Part shown: one piece after another, positions 8,794 to 15,481 of the stretch
Layout of the letters: each line of letters begins with the position of its first letter
How positions within the stretch are numbered: the stretch's first letter is position 1
Source: Neovahlkampfia damariscottae
Taxonomy: Eukaryota; Heterolobosea; Selenaionea; Neovahlkampfiida; Neovahlkampfiidae
Direction of reading: 5' to 3'
NCBI GenBank assembly: GCA_016618085.1
Contig: JABLTG010000278.1
Location: forward strand, 1 to 15,481
DNA length: 15,481 nucleotides
Translations under genes and position numbers: made by a program
Notes under the pieces: generated by a model
Seen by the model: the letters and a program-made list of their open reading frames with translations, nothing else
What the model was told of the DNA's origin: nothing
Databases searched by the model: none

Positions 8794-10120
8794 ATGAGCA
8801 ACAATAAACTTGGTGGAAAATCTAAACCAAAAAGGAATTCATTTCTATCACATATATTTATATCACCTTCTTCAAGTAGTAGTAATAGTGGTTCAAACTT
8901 GGATCAAGTTTTTGATTTTACAAATATTTCAAAGTCTACTAATTTTTCACCTTCAACAGGTTTTAAAAAAAAAAAAATAATTTAGTTTCTTATTATTCAG
9001 GTTCTTCTTTTTCTGATTCAGAAGATAGATTTGATTTAGTTACAAATCATCATAGAAAGAATCGTATTGATATAAAAGATGAAGAAAATATGAAAAGAAG
9101 AGAAGACTCATTAGAAGTTAAAGGATTTAAAGATGCTAATGAATTATTTTTAGAAAAACGAAAAAAAATATTTGACTTAATGACTAATACAATGAATAAT
9201 AGAAATAGTACAATTGGAAGTAATAGTAATAGTAGTGGTGGTGATGCTCGTCATATTATAATTTATCATGAAGATTTAACGAATCAAGTTTCATCAAATT
9301 TAATGATTGAAAAGAAACTTGAAAATTCAACTTATTATGATTTTGATAGAATTAAAATTAATTTTAAAAAGAATATGGATAATACAGATGATTCAAAACC
9401 AATACTATTGTCAATAACAACTCTAAAAAAATTAAAAAACGAAACATATTTTAAATCCAAAAATGGAGGAATACATGGTCAAAAAGCACCTTCAATAAAA
9501 CATGTAGCTATAGCTGAATTAGTTAAAAAAGGTATTGTTAAACATGTAATTTCAGCATCAACTCAAGGTCAATTGAGGTTATGCGGAATTGAAAATAATT
9601 TAACTGAAATCTATGGAAATTGTTATATTGAAAGTATGTTCATTTTATAATTTATCACCTATTTAGTTTGTGAATCATGTAATAATGTGGTTGATAGATA
9701 TGAAAATGTTACTTTAAATTTAAAATCAAAATATACAGGAAATGAATGTAAAAAATGTGGTGGAAAATTAATGACAAATGTAATTCAAAATGGTGAAGTA
9801 TTAGATGAAAAGAAATATCAAATTTGTTGTCAACAAGCAGAAAAGTGTACATTAAATTTAATAATTGATTCAAGATTTAGTTCACAGTTTGTTTTTGAAT
9901 TTAATTAATTTTATTTAGTCCCTTTTCAAAATTTTATACATTAAGTGATTCTGATACTAATTTAATTGTTTGTTGTCCTTATAAAGTACATCCTGATGTT
10001 CAAAGAACTTTGAGTTCAAATAAAGAAATGAATATTCATTCTCATGTATTTCCAGATGATTTATTGTTATATTTATTAGAGCAGTATAAAATAACGATAC
10101 CAAAATATAATCAAGAATAA
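8794..10120 (+). CDS. SIRT6/7-like sirtuin fold lacking catalytic and NAD motifs (pseudo-sirtuin)
   Basis: Four exons: 8794-8959, 9001-9633, 9667-9886, 9919-10120 (406 residues; introns 41, 33, 32 bp). The start is the first ATG after a CCAAT motif. A Ser/Asn-rich, charged N-terminus (1-135) precedes a region colinear with class IV sirtuins: APSIKHVAIAELVKKGIVKH corresponds to the PTxTHMALxxL helix, and NLTEIYGNCYIEICESC to the ELHGNMFIEEC segment. C268/C271 and C294/C297 (CESC, CKKC) keep the structural zinc set. TGNECKKCGGKLMTNVI and the final VFPDDLLLYLLEQYKITIP also match SIRT6/7. The Gly-rich GAGIS loop is HEDLTN (near 145), QNxDGLH is ASTQGQLR (near 241-248), the catalytic His is Tyr (EIYGN, about 260), and GTSL is DSRFSS. 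NAD-dependent deacylation is therefore unlikely; a binding or scaffold role is inferred. The first intron has an alternative in-frame acceptor at 8985. Confidence 0.8.
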
Positions 10121-10143
10121 ATTTTATCGTTATTTTTTTTAAA

Positions 10144-10148
10144 CCAAT
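10144..10148 (+). promoter_or_regulatory. CCAAT element, GYF gene
   Basis: TTTAAACCAATAATATTG, 32 bp before the ATG at 10181, in a 60-bp intergenic gap. Confidence 0.4.
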
Positions 10149-10180
10149 AATATTGTTGGAAAATTCAAACAACAAAAAAG

Positions 10181-11047
10181 ATGAGTTCAAAAGAATTGGA
10201 TGATAAATTAAAAAATATTCAAGATTTAGGTGCTGATGCTAAAGTTATGAGAAATATGAAAAAACAAACTTCTTCTAATGTTGATCATTCAACTGGTAAC
10301 GTTGAATATTCAAGAGATAATGAATTTATAAAAGGTGTTGAAGGTGAAGATAAAACAAAAGAATCAAGATATGAAGAAGAAGGAATTACTATTGAACCAT
10401 TTAATTTACAACAAGAGAATGAAGAAGGATATTTTGATATTGAGGGTAATTATGTTAAACATTCAAGAAAAGGAGAAGAATTTGATGCATGGAATGATGG
10501 TTTAGAAGATAATGAAATAAATATGAAAGTATTTAATTCAAAATTAATTAAAAAAAAAGAAATAAAACAAGAAGAAGAAATAAATCAAGAAGAATTAATC
10601 AAAGTAATTTGTTCAATTTTATTAGAAAATGAAAATGTAAAACAAGCATTGAAAAGATTAGCTCCAGTTAAAAAATTACCAAAAACAAAACAAAATAAAA
10701 AAATTGAAAAAAAAAATGAAGAAATAAAAGTGAATATAGTTTCAGAAGAATTTAATAAATTAAGTGATGCTGCATTTAAATTATTGGAAGATGGATATGT
10801 AGAAGTGTATGATGATAAAAAAGAAATATTTGAAAAAAAAATAAAAAAAGAAGAAAAAGAAGAAAATTGGGAATATAAATGGTTGGATGATGATACTAAA
10901 CAAATATTTGGACCATTTACAACAACACAAATGAAAGAATGGTCTAATTTAGGATATTTTAAACAAAAACCATTACTTGTTAGAAAAGTATCTGATGATA
11001 TTTTTGAAGAAGAATCAGAATTTATTTCATCTGAAAAATATTTTTAG
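10181..11047 (+). CDS. GYF-domain U5 snRNP protein (CD2BP2/U5-52K/Lin1 family)
   Basis: Single-exon gene of 288 residues with a TAG stop. The C-terminal GYF domain is clear at about 230-270: WEYKWLDDDTKQIFGPFTTT, then QMKEWSNLGYF. The aromatic W-x-Y-x-W start and GPF-x(4)-M-x-x-W-x(3)-GYF pattern form the proline-rich-ligand pocket. The N-terminal half holds the CD2BP2/Lin1 signature IEPFNLQQENEEGYFDIEGN (about 71-90) followed by an acidic DAWNDGLED. In yeast and animals this family belongs to the U5 snRNP or tri-snRNP and contacts Prp6/Prp8-type partners in the nucleus. Between the two lies a Lys/Glu-rich low-complexity linker (115-230). The length is slightly under the human protein's roughly 340 residues. 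It starts 60 bp after the pseudo-sirtuin stop, and its stop lies 17 bp from the convergent NHE stop. Identity is confident. Confidence 0.9.
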   Translation: MSSKELDDKLKNIQDLGADAKVMRNMKKQTSSNVDHSTGNVEYSRDNEFIKGVEGEDKTKESRYEEEGITIEPFNLQQENEEGYFDIEGNYVKHSRKGEEFDAWNDGLEDNEINMKVFNSKLIKKKEIKQEEEINQEELIKVICSILLENENVKQALKRLAPVKKLPKTKQNKKIEKKNEEIKVNIVSEEFNKLSDAAFKLLEDGYVEVYDDKKEIFEKKIKKEEKEENWEYKWLDDDTKQIFGPFTTTQMKEWSNLGYFKQKPLLVRKVSDDIFEEESEFISSEKYF

Positions 11048-11064
11048 AAAAATTAAAAATTTTA

Positions 11065-12996
11065 TTATTGAGAATTCATTTCAATTGTAACTTCTTGAGC
11101 ATTTGAGTTGAAATCCATCATTTCTAAATTTGATAAAGGTGGTGTTTTTGGTTCTTTTTTTGCAAAAGAAGATTGTCTTTCATTATCTATTTCATTATCT
11201 ATTTGATCTTCATTGTGAACAATTAAATTTGAATCTTGATCAATACTTTCATTTGGTGAATTATCATCTTGTTTAATTTGTTTCTTTTTTAATTCTTTTT
11301 CTTCTTGTCTTTTTAAATATTCTTTTTTTCTTTTTCTAATAACATCTGAACGTAAAAATATTTTTTGTAAATATTTTTCATCCATTCTTTCAATGAATGA
11401 TAATTTTGATTCATCATCATAATAATCATAATCTATTTTATTATCATTTTCATCTGCTCTTTTAATTTTGAATATTTTTAAAAGTGGTACAGTAGCACCA
11501 CCAAGTACAATATTAGTTAACATTACCACTTAAATAGGATTATTTAAAAATAAAACTAACCTGCAATTGTTGTTGTAAATAATACACCTCCAACTGTTTC
11601 TTCTTTTCTTAAATCAATAGCTAATGCAACCTAAAATGTTAAAAATATATTTTTGTTACAGCAATTGCACCTCTTAATCCTGACCACCATAAAAATAATT
11701 GAGTTTTAAAATCAATCTTTTCAGTTAAAAATAAATTAACAATTGCAGTTAATGGAAATATATTTAAAACTCTACCAATTAACATTGAAATTGAAACAAC
11801 TACAATTAAACCAATATCCCAATCTTGTGTTGGAAAATTAAATATTGCCATACCTAAAAATGCAAATGTAAATACTTCAAAAACTAATGATAATGTATGT
11901 GTAACTTCTTTTAAAACTGTTTTAGATTCATTTGATAAATTTGGTGTAACATAATATGACCTTAATCTTTTAATATACTATTTCTTACATTACTAATCCA
12001 CTTGTAAAAAGACACATTATACCTGATAAATATTTTAAAGCTACTAAATATGGAATATATCCAACTAAAAAGAAAAATGATAATTCAATAGCAACATTCT
12101 TTCTCATATCTACTTTTTTAGTAATTAATGCTCCCAATAATGAAAATACAACTCCTAATAAAATAGAACCAAAAAATGATAATAAAAATTGTAAAATACC
12201 AGATCCAATTAATAAACCAAGATCACCTCCTGTATTTTGTCTTTTTTTTTTTAAATTTAATTTTATCTTACTTTAATGATTCAAATGTTTGATATAAAAC
12301 AATAGCCAGAGCATCATTTACGATTGATTCACCAAATACTAAATAGTGAAGTGTTGGATTCACATTTAGTGTTGAAAATAAAGCCAGAGTAGCAACTGGA
12401 TCAGTAGCTGATATTACACTACCATATTGTAAACAATCTAGTGCAGTCATTCTTTGACTAAATGCTAAATATCCAAATAAATACATTGCACTAGAAATAA
12501 CAATTGTTGAAATTACTAAATAAATTAGTATTTAAAATATATATTACAAGTTCCAAATATTGCATAAAAAAATATTCCTAAAATATTTCTAAAGAAGTGA
12601 ATCTTATTACAGTTGTATGCTGCATCAAAAACAATACATGGTAAAAAGACGATAAAAAATAATTTTGGATCTAATTGTGCTACTTTTGGACCTATACCAC
12701 TAGGTATTGCGTATCTAATGAATAAACCACAAAATATTCCAACGACCATAACGCAAACACTTTCAGGCTTAAAAAGAAGTCAAAAAGAATAAATATAAAT
12801 TTACGATATAAATACCAATTTCATAATGATGAAATGCATAAACTATGGTCAACGAAAAAGCAAGAACAATAACTAATAGTAACAAAAAAATAGCAGATTC
12901 TCCTTCTGTATCCAAACATAAAGGATTAAAACTTTGTTCTGCTGATGCTATAGAAAATATAGCCAAAGCAAAAATCATTAGTTTTTTATAGTCCAT
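11065..12996 (-). CDS. Na+/H+ exchanger, CPA1 family, endomembrane (NHE6-9) type
   Basis: Seven exons on the minus strand: 12805-12996, 12548-12767, 12272-12515, 11989-12240, 11660-11960, 11561-11630, 11065-11528 (580 residues; introns 37, 32, 31, 28, 29, 32 bp). Each join restores a family motif. Residues 1-19 look like a signal peptide ending ASA. About eleven further hydrophobic segments follow to residue 446. The NHE landmarks are FFIVFLPCIVFDAAYNCNK, ISATDPVATLALF (173-185) and GESIVNDALAIVLY (199-212), whose Asn-Asp pair (204-205) is the ion-binding site, plus WWSGLRGAIA and LAIDLRKEE. Active NHEs swap luminal or outside Na+ or K+ for H+, and NHE6-9 relatives tune endosome or Golgi pH. 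The sequence looks closest to NHE8 or NHE6 by eye. A charged cytosolic tail of about 130 residues includes FIERMDEKYLQKIFLR, typical of the organellar group. All key residues are present. Confidence 0.92.
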
Positions 12997-13029
12997 CTTA
13001 TGTTTTATCTTTCAAGTGCGGAAATTTGT

Positions 13030-13034
13030 CCAAT
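13030..13034 (+). promoter_or_regulatory. CCAAT element, NHE/STK19 divergent promoter
   Basis: TTTGTCCAATGAAAAG lies in the 123-bp region between the divergent NHE and STK19 starts, closer to NHE. Confidence 0.4.
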
Positions 13035-13119
13035 GAAAAGTTGTTTAGAGAATCAAAAAAAAACAAAAGTGAAAATAAAAATCATAAAATTAAAGAAAGT
13101 GAAGCTTCAAAATTAATCA

Positions 13120-13941
13120 ATGTATATCCAATCAAAAAGAAAAATTGAAAACAATAAAGAAGAAATATCAAACAAGAAACTAAAAAAAAATGAATTGAAC
13201 AAAGAAGAAGAAGAAGAAGAAGAAGAAGAGTATTTCCTAAGTTTAACAGATACATATTTAGGTCTTGAATTGATTAAAAATCAAATTAAAAATTCAGTTC
13301 AAAAAATTAATTTTCCAGCTGTAGTTCCAAAATATATTTTAAGTGATGTTTTGGATAAGAATTTAAAAATTGAAAAAGAGTTAGATGTATTATTAAAAGA
13401 AAATAAGATAAGACAATTCAAAGTTGAATTATACGGAAAAGAAGATTTAGCTTTTATTTTTTATGATGACTATATTGATTATATAAAAGATATATTTGAA
13501 AGAAAATTAAAAGAAAGAAAAGATTTATTTTTGAAATTTGAAAATGAAATTTTGAGAAAATATTTTGATGTTTCAATAAAAGTAATTGAATTAAAGAACT
13601 TATTAAAAAATGAAAATGAAATGAAGTAAGATTAAAAATATTATGAATACTTTGAAAGTACATTAATGAAATTAGGACTATTTACTTTGAAAAATGAAAA
13701 TGAATGGTGGTTCTCAATTCCTGTGGCTGGTAAATTTACAATTCAAATTTTAGAAGGAAGAAAAGAAATTATAAAAATAATAAATAGAAAGAAATTTAAA
13801 GAAATACTGTTGAAACATTTGATTAAAATTGGTTTGAAAAAGTCAAGTTTACCAATACCATTTCATATTAGAGATATGTTGGCTGTAGGTTTAATTAAGA
13901 TTTTACAAACAACAAGTGGTAAATTAATATCATTAAAATAA
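13120..13941 (+). CDS. STK19: STK19 homologue (winged-helix DNA-repair/chromatin protein)
   Basis: Two exons, 13120-13625 and 13659-13941, joined over a 33-bp intron (262 residues). The start is fixed by an in-frame TAA six bases upstream. Splicing gives NTLMKLGLFTLKNENEWWFS, matching the STK19 region before its WW-x-x-x-P-x-AG-x-F motif; then IPVAGKFTIQILEGR, IRDMLAVGLIKILQTTSGKL and a short end follow, which are the family's most conserved blocks. Vertebrate STK19, despite its name, has no kinase fold; it is a tandem winged-helix protein that binds DNA and acts in transcription-coupled repair. No kinase motifs are visible here either. The N-terminus has basic patches (KRK at 6-8, KKLKK) resembling a bipartite nuclear signal, then nine glutamates encoded by a GAA repeat. 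It is divergent from the NHE gene (123 bp between starts). Confidence 0.85.
13204..13230 (+). repeat. GAA microsatellite coding poly-Glu
   Basis: Eight GAA units followed by GAG, in frame near the N-terminus of the STK19 homologue, encode nine consecutive glutamates. Trinucleotide tracts of this kind can vary in length without shifting the frame. Confidence 0.9.
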
Positions 13942-13949
13942 TATTTGTT

Positions 13950-14309
13950 TTAATATTTTGGAATCTTTTTTGGGTCTTGCATTTCATATCCTTATTAAAA
14001 ATATTTAAAAATACTTATAATCGTTTTTTTTACCTAACCATGTTCCTACTTTGTACATTGTATAATCAAGTGAATCCATTGCTAATCCAACTGCTGTTAC
14101 ACCTCCAATCATGGCAAATCCAGTGTAACTAGTTTGAATTTTAAAAAATGAAAAAAAAAAAAAACCTACGCAACAAATTTTGATAATTTACTTCTTTGTC
14201 TATTCTTGTATATTGGATTTATACTTCTATAAGCATTTTTGAATTTAAATTTTTCTTGTTCTGACAAATTAAACTTTGTTTGACGGTGGGTTGGTTCATT
14301 GTTGCTCAT
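13950..14309 (-). CDS. Small single-pass membrane protein, unassigned
   Basis: A three-exon gene, 14170-14309, 14034-14128 and 13950-13990, with introns of 41 and 43 bp, encodes 91 residues. Evidence is the good ATG context, GT-AG junctions that keep frame through all exons, and protein-like composition. The N-terminus is polar and basic (YRSINPIYKNRQRSKLSKF). One hydrophobic Gly/Ala-rich segment follows at about 47-66 (AYTGFAMIGGVTAVGLAMDS), then DYTMYKVGTWLGYEM and a KKIPKY end. Such short basic-then-TM proteins are common in the mitochondrial inner membrane; COA3-like oxidase assembly factors have a similar outline, but that resemblance is weak and I do not assign it. The last exon codes for only 13 residues. 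Its stop is 8 bp from the convergent STK19 stop. Confidence 0.65.
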
Positions 14310-14328
14310 CTTCAAATTCAACTTTCGT

Positions 14329-14336
14329 CCAATTGG
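14329..14336. promoter_or_regulatory. Palindromic CCAATTGG, small membrane-protein gene
   Basis: CCAATTGG begins 19 bp upstream of the minus-strand ATG at 14309; it carries the CCAAT pentamer on both strands. The rest of the 123-bp gap to the RPS15 stop holds a TATATAAAT stretch and presumably the RPS15 3' UTR. Confidence 0.4.
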
Positions 14337-14432
14337 AAAAAATTAAGAAAAATGTGAAATGTTATTTGTAAATTTAGACAGGAGTATATAAATTTCAAAT
14401 TTCGAACTTTATTTGACAAAGGTAACAAAAAT

Positions 14433-14956
14433 TTATTTGAGAGGAATGAAACGTGATGAGTGAGTAGCTCCGATACCAGGTCTACCGTGACGAATTGGAA
14501 CATAAGTGATAGCAAATTCTCCTAATGCATGTCCGATCATATCGTCTTTAATTTCAACACCAGCATATTGATGACCATTATGTACACCAACAATGTTACC
14601 GATCATTTCTGGAAGAATAATCATATCTCTCATATGTGTTTTAACTGGAGGTGGTTTTTCACCAGGTTGACATAATTTTTTCTATTAAAAAAAAATTAAA
14701 AAACTTTGTCTTTTCTTACAGCTTTTCTACATTTTGCTAAGAATTTTTCTGGTTTTTGACCTAAACCTCTCATGATACGTCTTCTAGCTCTTGAACGGAT
14801 GAGTCTTGAAAATTCATCTGTGCTTAATTTGACTAAATCGTCTAATTCAATACCACGGAAAGTGTATGTTTTAAATTTATGTTTAATTCCACTGCCCATT
14901 GGAGCTTTTGATGTATTTTTCTTTTTTGTTGGTTTTCTAATAACTTTCTTTCCCAT
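14433..14956 (-). CDS. RPS15: 40S ribosomal protein uS19 (RPS15)
   Basis: Two coding exons, 14720-14956 and 14433-14681, with a 38-bp phase-0 intron, encode 161 residues. The conserved core is unmistakable: [38 protein letters not shown], then after the splice [40 protein letters not shown] and the invariant [16 protein letters not shown] terminus. uS19 sits in the 40S head near the decoding-site A/P region. The protein is about 16 residues longer than the human one because of a Lys-rich N-terminal extension before the conserved FRG. Its codons are visibly less AT-extreme than those of neighbours, as expected for a highly expressed gene. A likely 5'-UTR intron ends directly at the ATG. Identity is certain. 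Confidence 0.97.
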
Positions 14957-14999
14957 CTGTCAATAGTTAATTAAAAACAAAAAAAAATTAAGCCTTTAC
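14957..14999 (-). other. Probable 5'-UTR intron of RPS15
   Basis: Reading the minus strand, GTAAAGG opens a 43-bp T-rich segment closing TTGACAG, immediately followed by the RPS15 ATG. No ATG lies in the sequence just upstream of the donor, so the intron would be purely untranslated. Length and composition match the coding introns of the window. Confidence 0.55.
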
Positions 15000-15029
15000 C
15001 TTGTGTTTTTTGTTAAAGCGTGAAGCAGA

Positions 15030-15081
15030 GTTTTGATTGGTTTATAATTATTTAAAGAATCTGAGAATCACCAATCAAAAC
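15030..15081. repeat. 12-bp inverted repeat containing facing CCAAT motifs
   Basis: GTTTTGATTGGT at 15030-15041 is perfectly repeated in inverse at 15070-15081 with 28 bases between. Each arm contains the CCAAT pentamer in opposite orientation, upstream of RPS15 on one side and Rac on the other. Confidence 0.7.
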
Positions 15082-15212
15082 ATTTTCGACTTTTTTTCTT
15101 TGTAAAATAATAAATCTTGATTAAATTCACATCTTCAATACTTTTTTTTTGTGATTCAATACTCTTTTGAAGATGATTTGTTTGGAAAGAAACAAATTCA
15201 AGAGTCGAAAAT
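15082..15212. repeat. Nested inverted repeats, possible RNA hairpin or dyad
   Basis: ATTTTCGACT (15082-15091) pairs with AGTCGAAAAT (15203-15212), 10 bp. Inside it CATCTTCAA (15130-15138) pairs with TTGAAGATG (15167-15175), 9 bp, and TCTTGA (15115-15120) can pair with TCAAGA (15198-15203), overlapping the outer arm by one base. The three are nested, so one folded element of about 130 nt is possible. Confidence 0.45.
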
Positions 15213-15319
15213 TAATGTTATTTTTTTGCACAATTAACCTCAAAAATGTGGCTTCGAACTTTGATTTCATGGACCTATCAGATTGGTTGAACAATAAACA
15301 TCAGTTCATCTAAAATCCA

Positions 15320-15324
15320 CCAAT
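15320..15324 (+). promoter_or_regulatory. CCAAT element, Rac gene
   Basis: ATCCACCAATAAAAACAC lies 36 bp before the Rac ATG; a second copy in reverse orientation (ATTGG) is at 15282-15286. Confidence 0.4.
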
Positions 15325-15360
15325 AAAAACACACCAAATCAAAAACCAACAGAAAACAAA

Positions 15361-15481
15361 ATGGACACAAGTTTAAAATGTGTAGTTGTTGGTGATGGAG
15401 CTGTCGGAAAAACATGTCTCCTTATTTCATATGCTTCAAATACTTTCCCAGATGATTATGTACCAACTGTTTTTGACAAGT
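15361..15481 (+). CDS. Rac/Rho-family small GTPase (3' partial)
   Basis: The window ends after 40 codons. These hold the P-loop GDGAVGKT (residues 11-18) and switch I (YVPTVFDK, 33-40), the Rho-family effector loop with its invariant Thr. [20 protein letters not shown] is nearly identical to the Rac/Cdc42 N-terminus. Rho GTPases switch between GDP and GTP forms to control actin, polarity and oxidase or kinase effectors; the CAAX end would lie outside the window. An intron further on is possible. Codons such as GTC, CTC and TTC are somewhat more frequent than in neighbours, suggesting good expression. Rac and Cdc42 are hard to separate from this fragment; the [17 protein letters not shown] context resembles Rac. 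Confidence 0.93.
   Translation, partial: MDTSLKCVVVGDGAVGKTCLLISYASNTFPDDYVPTVFDK

Larger units (their letters stand above)
15000..15360. other. Divergent intergenic/promoter region, RPS15-Rac
   Basis: This is the only long gene-free stretch. It contains the RPS15 5' leader, three to four CCAAT/ATTGG pentamers (15036, 15071, 15282, 15320), a 12-bp inverted repeat and two nested shorter inverted repeats, plus T-runs. No ORF with coding character and no tRNA-like cloverleaf was found. Confidence 0.6.

Noticed and set aside
9667-9886. CxxC...CxxC read as an eIF2-beta/eIF5-type zinc ribbon
   Set aside because: Upstream EIYGNCYIE and the THMAL-like helix, and downstream order, match SIRT6/7 sirtuins instead.
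1-15481. Ciliate-type reassigned stop codons
   Set aside because: TAA, TAG and TGA all end genes at family-appropriate positions and none occurs inside a spliced frame.
1-15481. Mobile element, CRISPR array, tRNA, rRNA or bacterial origin
   Set aside because: No transposase/RT motifs, no regular repeats and no cloverleaf were seen; spliceosomal introns exclude a bacterial source.

Overview
The window is about 15.5 kb of AT-rich nuclear DNA (GC about a quarter, by eye) from a unicellular eukaryote. Eukaryotic origin is clear from GT-AG introns inside conserved genes and from the gene content: Vps33, a U5-52K/CD2BP2-type GYF protein, ribosomal protein uS19/RPS15, a Rac-type GTPase, an F-box protein and an NHE-type exchanger. 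TAA, TAG and TGA all serve as terminal stops and none is read through, so the code is standard; this argues against the ciliates with reassigned stops. Introns are tiny (28-43 bp in my models, mostly 29-34). The lineage is not fixed by the sequence; an amoeboid or flagellate protist with a compact genome is the best guess.

I model twelve protein genes by joining exons across these introns. Left to right: (1) the 3' part of a TIG/Cys-rich multi-pass membrane protein, plus strand, truncated by the window start; (2) a SAM-domain protein, plus; (3) a flavin-monooxygenase-fold protein with degenerate nucleotide motifs, minus; (4) a TPR-like/F-box protein with a C-terminal Cys/His cluster, minus; (5) Vps33, plus; (6) a SIRT6/7-like protein whose NAD and catalytic motifs are gone but whose zinc cysteines remain, plus; (7) a GYF-domain U5 snRNP protein, plus; (8) a seven-exon endomembrane-type Na+/H+ exchanger, minus; (9) an STK19 homologue, plus; (10) a 91-residue single-pass membrane protein, minus; (11) ribosomal protein uS19, minus; (12) the first 40 codons of a Rac/Rho GTPase, plus, cut by the window end.

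Spacing is very tight. Convergent stop codons lie 8, 17 and 34 bp apart, one divergent pair of start codons is separated by only 49 bp, and only the uS19/Rac interval exceeds 300 bp. Nearly every 5' flank carries a CCAAT/ATTGG pentamer within about 125 bp of the start, suggesting a shared promoter element.

The genes are mostly housekeeping: endolysosomal trafficking and pH (Vps33, NHE), splicing (GYF protein), translation (uS19), DNA repair/chromatin (STK19), signalling (Rac, SAM, TIG receptor). They do not form a recognisable pathway cluster. The most unusual content is the two apparent pseudoenzymes (genes 3 and 6). No mobile element, CRISPR array, tRNA or rRNA was seen.
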